From Phyto melanocephala (lineage: Eukaryota > Arthropoda > Insecta > Diptera > Rhinophoridae), in the NCBI GenBank assembly GCA_941918925.1, contig OW799236.1, positions 74,242,465 through 74,306,464 of the forward strand: DNA of 64,000 nt, written 5' to 3'. Of this stretch, positions 57,084-64,000 are shown one piece after another. Position 1 is the stretch's first letter. Each line of letters starts with the position of its first letter. The translations under genes were made by a program, and so were the position numbers. The notes beneath the pieces were generated by a model. The model was not told the DNA's origin. It worked only from the letters and a program-made list of their open reading frames with translations, and ran no database searches.

Positions 57084-57099
57084 TTAAAAAAATTTTTAA

Positions 57100-57508
57100 A
57101 AAATTTTTATAAATTTTTTTTTGAAATTTTTTTTGTTTGGTATGTTTTTTACATGTATGTATGTATGTTGTTGTTGTAATTGTGAAAAAAAACGAGGTGG
57201 TCGTGGTTTTTTGCTCATATCTCAGAAAGTTATTGGGCGATTGTGCTGAATTTCAATAGCGATTCATTCCTGGATATTTCCAAGAGATGGATACCATATA
57301 CAGATCTGAGGAACATATAGTTGCTTCTAAAAGTTGATTTCAACCAACACACGGACAGACGGGCAGACGGACAGACGGTCAGGGCTTAATCGACTCCTCT
57401 ATTCATAAGCTTTCAGAAAATATATACTTTATGGGGTCGGAAATGAAAATTGTAGGAATTACAAACGGAATGACAAAGATATATATACCCTTGTGCACCA
57501 CAGGTGCC
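57100..57508 (+). repeat. Truncated mini-me-like element
   Basis: Only the half from the T/A tract through TTGTTGTTGTAATTGTG, the GACAGACGG run, the core and GTGCACCACAGGTG remains; the hairpin end is missing. Confidence 0.78.
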
Positions 57509-57608
57509 TTAAAAAATTAAAGTTAAGAAATAACTTTTGTTTCTGCCTGAAAAAATAAAAGTTAAAAAATAAGTTTTTTTTTGACTTTTTCGATAAGTCA
57601 TAACAGTT

Positions 57609-57998
57609 ACGGTCCCTGATATAAAGGGTGGTTAAATTTTAAGGGCCGATGTTGATTTTGAATAAAACACAAATTAAGAAGGCACTCACAGATGTTTTCA
57701 CATTTCATACAGACCTGTTTTGCTGAAAATTAAATATTTTTCACAATTTTTCAGATTGTGGACGAGCTTGAACGATTATGTTGATCAAAAGAATCACGAA
57801 GTGCACGAAATGCATTTTGATTTGAATGCCCATTTTCATAATAAGCCGGAATAACTTTTACGCGTTGCTCGATTGTGTATCTTTCCATGGTTTAAAGTGA
57901 GTTAGTCTAAAATTGAAAAATGTCAAATGAAATGCTGAAAAAAACTTGACGTTTAGATGTGGTTCACATTCAACAGCGGTCCTTAAAATTTAACCACT
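57609..57998 (-). pseudogene. Internally deleted mariner with intact transposase N-terminus
   Basis: AGGGTGGTTAAATTTTAAGG and its inverse bound about 390 bp. On the minus strand the frame starts with a clean ATG near 57890: MERYTIEQRVKVIPAYYENG, then HSNQNAFRALRDSFDQHNR, and stops. This is the N-terminal helix-turn-helix of a mariner transposase. The rest has been deleted. It is the best-preserved start of the family seen in the window. Confidence 0.82.
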
Positions 57999-58009
57999 TT
58001 TTACATTAT

Positions 58010-58258
58010 AAGTCCTTATAGTCAGGGAATTCATTAAGCCAAGTCCGTCTATGTCGTGTGTATCTTGAAATCAACATTTTGAAGCTCCCACGTATACCTC
58101 AGACTCCTCTACGATATCAATTTATTATACATATGCATATGCTTTTGAGAATTTTGCTATTAAAAATCAGTTATGTGGACATAAGCCTATACCTTTGTTT
58201 TTTATTCAAAATATTAAAGCAAACGTTTTGGCACAGCCAAATATAGTGTTCTTACTTA
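58010..58258 (-). repeat. Old, degraded mini-me-like fragment
   Basis: Traces of the GTCCGTCTATGTCGTGTGTA run, TTGAAATCAAC and the final TTTGGCACAGCCAAATATAG plus TTCTTACTT remain. Confidence 0.55.
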
Positions 58259-59177
58259 CTTGCGGTAAATACAGAAAACTTATTAAAGCGCCTTGGTACA
58301 AAATATTAATACCTACGTTTAAAAAGGTGGCCAGTATAAACTTTAAAATACTTAGTAAAAGACTTGCTATTTTCGTTTATAGTTAGATCCAGTTCAACTT
58401 TTTTTTTTTTAATTTTGAATTGATAGAACCTATTATTATTATCTATTAAAACTAGTGATTTTTTACCAAATTAAAATTTTAGCGATAAATCGCTAACTTT
58501 CCTTATTAATTCCAAATTTTGTTTAAAATTTGTTATTTTTCTCAATTTTTTCAAGGAGGATTCAAACAATTTTTTTTTTATTTTTTAGGTGTGACTGATT
58601 TTTTTTTAGCATTTTCGCCATTATTGAATCTGCATCAAAAATGTTTTTTTTGTAGTTTATTCGATGAAAACAAATTTTTAAACATTTTATAGAGAACCAA
58701 AAAAGTTTTGGTCTAAATAAAATTCGAGGAACAAACCCAAGACCTTGAACAAAGCTAAAGAATTCTGTGTTTTTTAAAAAATAGACAATTATTCTTCAAT
58801 ATTCTTTTTTATGTTTGTTGTACTGAACTGTTTTTAATGCGGGAAATATGTTTTTTATGTAATATAACCAAAATTATATTTGTGTTTTAACTCTTTGGGT
58901 TCACTGTATTCGTCCATCGAAGTACCATAGGATCCTCTTAAAATATATACAATTTTATAATTATTTGTTTTACCCTGCATTTACACATTAAAGTAATTTC
59001 ATAAAATTTCTGTGTACGTATTATAAATAAAAAATTCTATGAAATAGACCATTTTCATGTAAATTTCTTGTGCGTTTACACAGGAAAGTGAAAAGTTTAT
59101 TCTAAAAATTTCGTCGAAGTGTAGAGTCGCAATAATTGCTATACATTTTACATTGATGAGCTTAATTTGCCTCCATT
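58259..59177. other. Unassigned AT-rich spacer
   Basis: No gene, RNA or further repeat is recognised. T-rich runs near 58400 and 58570 are simple sequence. Confidence 0.45.
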
Positions 59178-60770
59178 TTATACCCTTCACACAGTGAAAA
59201 AGGGTATATATAGGTTTGTCATTCCGTGTGAAATTTCTACAATTTTGATTTCCGACCCCATAAAGTATATATTTTCTGAAAGCTTATGAATAGGGGAGTC
59301 GATTAAGCCCTGTCAGTCTGTCCGTCTGTCCGTGTGTATGTTGAAATCAACTTTTTGAAGCCCCCCGACATCGCTTGGACTCGGGTGAGGTATTAAAATA
59401 TCAGAAATATTCGGGAGTAGATCGGTATTGAAAATCAGAAACATCGGTACATAAACAACTGAGATATGAGCAAAAACCCACGACCACCTCGATTTTTTTT
59501 TTCACAAAAACAACATTACAACAACAACATACATACATACAAACGTGTATACTGGTTAGAGAAAACGTGGCATTGAATCCCAGCTGAGCCAAAAAAATTT
59601 TTTTTTTATTATACCCTTCACCTGTGGTGCACAAGGGTATATATAGCTTTGTCATTCCGTTTGTAATTTCTGCAATTTTCATTTCCGACCCCATAAAGTA
59701 TATATTTTCTGAAAGCTTATGAATAGAGGAGTCGATTAAGCCCTGACCGTCTGTCCGTCTGTCCGTGTGTTGGTTGAAATCAACTTTTAGAAGCAACTAT
59801 ATGTTCCTCAGATCTGTATATGGTATCAATCTCTTGGAAATATTCAGGAATGAATCGCTATTGAAATTCAGCACAATCGCCCCATAACTTTCTGAGATAT
59901 GAGCAAAAAACCACGACCACCTCGCTTTTTTTCACAATTACAACAACAACATACATACATAAATATATGTAAAAACCATTCAAAAAAAGAAGAAATTACA
60001 AAAAAAAAATATTAAAAATAAGAAAAAAATAATAAAAAAAAACTACAAAAAAAAATTTTAAAAAAATTTAAAAAAAAATTTAAAAAAATTTTTTAAAAAT
60101 TTTTCTAAAAAAATTTTTTAAAAAAATTTAAAAAAATATAAAAAAATAATAAAATCTAAATAATATATTAAATAAAATAAAATTTTTTTGGCTCAGCTGG
60201 GATTCGATGCCACATTTATTCTAACGTGTACGTATGCACGTATTTTATATGGGATGAATGGTGATACAAACAATTGTTATTGCATGACTACACGTTGTGA
60301 AGGGTATATAAGATTCGGCACGGCCGAATATAGCACTGTTACTTGTTTTTTTTTTAATTTTTTTTTTATTTTTTTTTATTTTTTTTTTATTTTTTTTAAT
60401 ATATTATTTATATTTTTATTATTATTTTTTTTTAATATTTTTTTTTAAATATTTTTTTTTATTTTTTTTTTGTTTCATATATATTATATATATTTTAATT
60501 ATTTTTTAAAATTTTTTTTTTAATTTTTTTTTTTAAATTTTTTTTTTAAATTTTTTTTTTTTAAATTTTTTTAATTTTTTTTTATTTTTTTTTTAACATA
60601 CATACGTAAATTTATAATTTTACAATGTGGATGTTTTTATATATGTATGGTTTTTATATGTTTGTACGTATATCATATGGAATGGTGATACAAACTACTG
60701 TTATTGCATGACTTCACGGTGTGAAGGGTATATAAGATTCGGCACGGCCGAATATAGCTCTCTTACTTGT
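59178..60770 (-). repeat. Mini-me-like element split by a second mini-me
   Basis: The outer copy runs 59178-59608 and resumes 60346-60770, ending at the ATTCGGCACGGCCGAAT hairpin and CTCTCTTACTTGT. The inner copy occupies 59609-60345 and sits in the T tract. Confidence 0.82.
59609..60345 (-). repeat. Mini-me-like element inserted in the T tract of another copy
   Basis: It starts TTATACCCTTCACCTGTGG and ends ATAGCACTGTTACTTG. The host junction reads TTTTTTTA|TTTTTTTTT, the same pattern as for the 882-bp copy at 53894. Confidence 0.85.
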
Positions 60771-61413
60771 TTTTACTACCTTTAGAGTTACCAAGAATAT
60801 TTCACACACATATTTGAGACGCAATAATTTAAAAAAAAATAATTTTTGGTAATTTTTAATTAAATTATTGTTTTAAAATTGCATCAATATTATTGTTTAT
60901 TTACATTTGAAGAATAAATATTATAAATCTTTTCACATATACAAAAATAACTTATATTTACAATTATTATTTTACCACAATCCTGTAAATTTGAATAAAT
61001 TTTATTCAAACCGTAAAAATTTTTTCTTTCTTGAAAAAATCGTTGGAAAGTAAAATAAATGTGAGTGAAGATTATTTTTATTGCGAATTTCATGAAATTA
61101 CTTTCATGTGTAAATGCTGTGTTAACTATCAATGCTAAAACTCATAATTACACGCTAACTTGATTTCGAAATCGCTTTATTTATTGGCATTATTATAGGT
61201 AAATTCTCATCACTAGGTAAAACTTTTATACAAACTACAACAATGCAAATACAAGCCTGTATATTGTTACATATTTACAAGCTTCGTAATGCAAAATCCA
61301 TAATGTGTACAAACATCTGTATTTACGTTGTATAGGAAAGAAAATTTCTGAAACTAAAAACTTTACATTATTTTTAAAGAACTTACTAATAAAGTATACA
61401 TTTATAAAAAAAA
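60771..61413. promoter_or_regulatory. Upstream region of Rtf2
   Basis: Unique AT-rich DNA between the repeat nest and Rtf2. It should hold the Rtf2 promoter and 5' UTR; no motif stands out clearly. Confidence 0.35.
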
Positions 61414-62443
61414 ATGGGATGTGATGGAGGTACTATTCCACGACGTGATGAGTTGGTGCGACTTAAGAAGAAACCAGAGCAGGTAAACAATAAACAGTTG
61501 CTTTCTTGTAGAATTGTCAATTTATATGTATTATTTTTAGAAAGACAAAGATGCTGAACGAGAATTTCGTTGGTTGCACTGTGCTCTCACCCAGCAACGT
61601 TTAGAAGAACCTATTGTTATGTGCGGTCTGGGACGTTTATACTCCAAACAAAATGTTATCGAACAATTATTGGAGAAGAATAAAATGCCTGAAACAGCTA
61701 AACATGTTCAAAGTATGAAGGATATAAAACAGCTGAATTTAACACCCAATCCTGCATTTACTGATGCGGACAAAACCGAAGGTTTACTTGACACCCGCCA
61801 TGCCCCCTATATTTGTAAGTTAATTGGCCTAGAAATGTCGGGTAAATTTCGTTTTGTTGCCTTATGGTCTTGTGGATGTGTAATGTCCGAGAGAGCACTA
61901 AAAGAAATCAAAGGCAGTTCTTCGGGTTCCTGCCCTCTCTGTCAACAGCCTTTTGCCGTGGAAGACGTTGTAGTGCTGAATGCCAGTGATGAAGATTTCG
62001 AATTAATGAAAGTCAAGATCGAAATGCGTCAGGCTAAAAAGAAAGCCAACAAAAAAGAAAAAAAAGATAAAAAGTCGATAGAAAATGGTACAAAATTGCA
62101 AATCAAAAAAGAGACGAAAACTTTGTTTGATAGTTTAGACACAAATTTACCATCTACCAGTAAGGCAGCGGCAGTCAAAGAAGAAATAAAAAGTCAGTTA
62201 AAAGGTAATGACCCATCAAGCTCAATGCCACATATAGCTAAACAAAAAATTGTAGCTAATCCTAAGCGCCTAGGTGATACTGGTGCTCTAGAAGATCCTG
62301 AACTTAAACGTTTAAAAACAGACTATAGCGTTGCAAAAGATCCCAAAGCCAGCGATGTTTATAAATCATTATTTACCTCGCACAAATCTGAAAAGGAGCA
62401 GACACGAGCCCATTGGGTTACATATAATCCCTTTTACAATTAA
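61414..62443 (+). CDS. Rtf2: Replication termination factor 2 (Rtf2)
   Basis: Exons 61414-61482 and 61541-62443 join in phase 0 across a 58-bp intron into 323 aa (human RTF2 is 306 aa). The N-terminus MGCDGGTIPRRDELVRLKKK is nearly invariant in the family and fixes the start. A first RING/U-box-like part covers CALTQQRLEEPIVMCGLGRL. A second follows at about residues 120-155: FRFVALWSCGCVMSERALKE and GSCPLCQQPF, with a reduced set of zinc ligands. The rest is basic (KKKANKKEKKDKK) and ends WVTYNPFYN. In yeast and mammals Rtf2 acts at stalled replication forks and is removed by proteasome shuttles DDI1/2; these roles are inferred for this fly protein. A poly(A) signal AATAAA is at 62472. Confidence 0.95.
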
Positions 62444-62477
62444 ATTGTTTTTCTTTTTAGTTTTTTATTTTAATAAA

Positions 62478-63703
62478 TTTAGCTTATTTTTATATTTTAT
62501 TATACAAAAACAAATTTATTGGAATTATGTACATTCATAGTTAAAAAATATATACATAAATAACATTTAATGGAAAAACTTATCAGTGATTACTTATAAA
62601 AAAACTTAACACAGATATTTGAAATTTTCGAATATTTTACCTTTAATAATTCTTATTGTAAAAGAATCTGAAACATTTATTTTTTCTTAAAGTATTTAAG
62701 CACAGACACCAATTAATATCAACAAATAGTCTTCAAGATTTTACCAACTTACTCTTATCTCGACTTAAGATGTTTTGGCAAAAATTCGCAGTTATGTACT
62801 ATATCAATTATCATATTTATCTCAATAGATACATCATCAATCTTTAAAAGTAGAAAGGTTGATTTAACGAGGTCGGTTTTTCTATCTTTTGTTTTAAATA
62901 TGTTTTTAATAAACATTGTTTTTAGATTAAAATAAAACTGCGCATATACTAGAAGTCTTTAGAAATGATTTTGACTTATAACTCCATGAATTGATAATAT
63001 ATAGGCGAAAAGAATTGTGCAAACGTTAAAATGTTTTTTAACTTAGCAAGAAGTAACTTTATGAAAAAAAATGTTTTATGATGATCGTTGTGGCTTTGGA
63101 TATCTGTATTAGGTTTCTCTAAAAGAGTTTAACTCAAAATGTCGCAATTTCTACAATATTCAATGGTTATAATTAAAAACTGCAAATATCTTGGATTATT
63201 TTCTCCACTCTCACAAATAAATTTTTTTTCCCGTTTTGTAATTACAATAAGTGAAGAAACAGTTTTTTGCCTCTATTGAAAATTTATATTTCGACTACTT
63301 ATATATGTATATATCGGCGCGATATATATTTTGTAATCTAAAAATACATCGTAAAATTATTTAAAAAAAACAATTAATATTTGGATATTTCTCAAATTAA
63401 ATGTTAATTTAAAATATTTTTTTTATTTCTAAATAATTTAACCTTAAAAATAAATTAAGCAAATTATTTGTTTCTAAATATGTAAGCCGTTAATTCATAA
63501 TTTAAATAAAATGGTTCAAAATCTCATATTACATATATATATGTATATAAAATATATGAGAAGAAAATAATACTATGAGAAAACAATTAAATTGTTGCTT
63601 TTAATTTTATGCCGTTTTTTGTTGGCTTGAGTAAAATATAATTTTAAACCTAAAATTAAATAATTTTAAATTTTGTATAATTTAGTCAGATGATAATTTT
63701 AAA
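62478..63703. other. Intergenic AT-rich stretch
   Basis: It lies between the 3' ends of Rtf2 and the convergent gene at the right edge. It presumably contains the 3' UTR of the latter. No repeat or RNA gene is recognised. Confidence 0.45.
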
Positions 63704-64000
63704 CTATTCCTCTGTTTCAACTTCCTCTTCGGCGGCATAATCATCATAATCATCATATTCCGCACCTTCTAGAAAGGGATATTCCGACATTTCAATATCC
63801 TTTATACCGGACGTAAAACCATTATTGACATGATTTATTGGCAATGAGTTATTAGCATCTAAAATTTCTTGTTCATTATCATCGTCATCTTCGAGTTCGG
63901 AGTTAGGAATACAAGAATGGCGATTTAGTTTTATTGTGTGTTCCAAATAGCCTACTTCCTCCTCCTCATCCACCTCTTGCTCTTCTTCAGCTTCTAGTTC
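63704..64000 (-). CDS. Acidic C-terminus of an unidentified protein (partial)
   Basis: The frame is open from the window edge to a stop at 63704: 98 residues of a longer protein. It is dominated by Glu/Asp runs (ELEAEEEQEVDEEEEVGYLE, then ELEDDDDNEQEI) and ends YDDYDDYAAEEEVETEE. Between them is KLNRHSCIPNSE. The length and steady acidic composition support real coding, but the family cannot be named from this tail. An internal ATG at 63973 is not a credible start because the frame continues upstream. Confidence 0.7.
   Translation of the reverse strand, partial: ELEAEEEQEVDEEEEVGYLEHTIKLNRHSCIPNSELEDDDDNEQEILDANNSLPINHVNNGFTSGIKDIEMSEYPFLEGAEYDDYDDYAAEEEVETEE

Noticed and set aside
52669..60770. 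The repeat nest as an array of CRISPR-like or satellite units
   Set aside because: Unit order, orientation and flanks show nested transposon insertions; there are no regular spacers.

Overview
This window looks like nuclear DNA of a higher (calyptrate) fly. The genes carry short GT-AG introns and encode insect orthologues of conserved eukaryotic proteins. The sequence is very AT-rich. It is saturated with the short dispersed repeat, built around a GTCY-microsatellite core, that is typical of Diptera (mini-me / DINE-1-like). A blowfly or close relative is my best guess, inferred from repeat style and not proved.

Eight host genes can be supported. In order they are: a PPP1R14/CPI-17-like protein phosphatase-1 inhibitor (+, 4 exons, 2905-7622); Nup107 (+, 2 exons, 21861-24554); a diverged CFAP20/Bug22-like ciliary protein (+, 3 exons, 24900-26195); EMC3 (-, 2 exons, 26411-27237); a Dpy-30-like protein (+, 30758-31069); Smg8 (-, 12 exons over 13.7 kb, 35384-49051); Rtf2 (+, 2 exons, 61414-62443); and the acidic C-terminus of an unidentified protein that runs off the right edge (-, 63704-64000). 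Nup107, the CFAP20-like gene and EMC3 form a compact cluster, and the last two converge. The genes do not form one pathway. They cover the nuclear pore, cilium, ER membrane insertion, chromatin methylation, nonsense-mediated decay and replication termination.

Most of the remaining DNA is mobile. I see mini-me-like elements in two subfamilies, at least 14 copies or pieces, with a dense nest at 52.7-60.8 kb. I also see four canonical Helitrons (A/T insertion, TC...CTAG), mariner relics with DD41D spacing, a piggyBac-type MITE with TTAA ends and four copies of an 18-bp palindrome, a hAT-type MITE with an 8-bp duplication and a CGG-rich interior, a second 8-bp-duplication MITE family (three clear members), a MITE family with 3-bp duplications (three copies, TIR GGGCCAATTC), two broken LINEs inside the largest Smg8 intron, and several TIR elements I cannot assign.

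The most interesting structures are these. (1) A roughly 3.0-kb TIR element at 14550-17535 carries an unknown broken ORF and two nested Helitrons. (2) Inverted copies of a transposon 5' end at 41.6-43.2 kb could form a long RNA hairpin. (3) A tandem duplication at 53.7-56.0 kb supplies an internal empty site for an exact 882-bp mini-me insertion, showing that it inserts in a T tract without a target duplication. (4) A three-level nest, MITE > Helitron > mini-me, lies at 17.8-19.6 kb. (5) A TIR-bounded relic at 50.3-51.7 kb holds a CYICGE-type repeat-family gene. No endogenous virus, CRISPR array, rRNA or tRNA was recognised.
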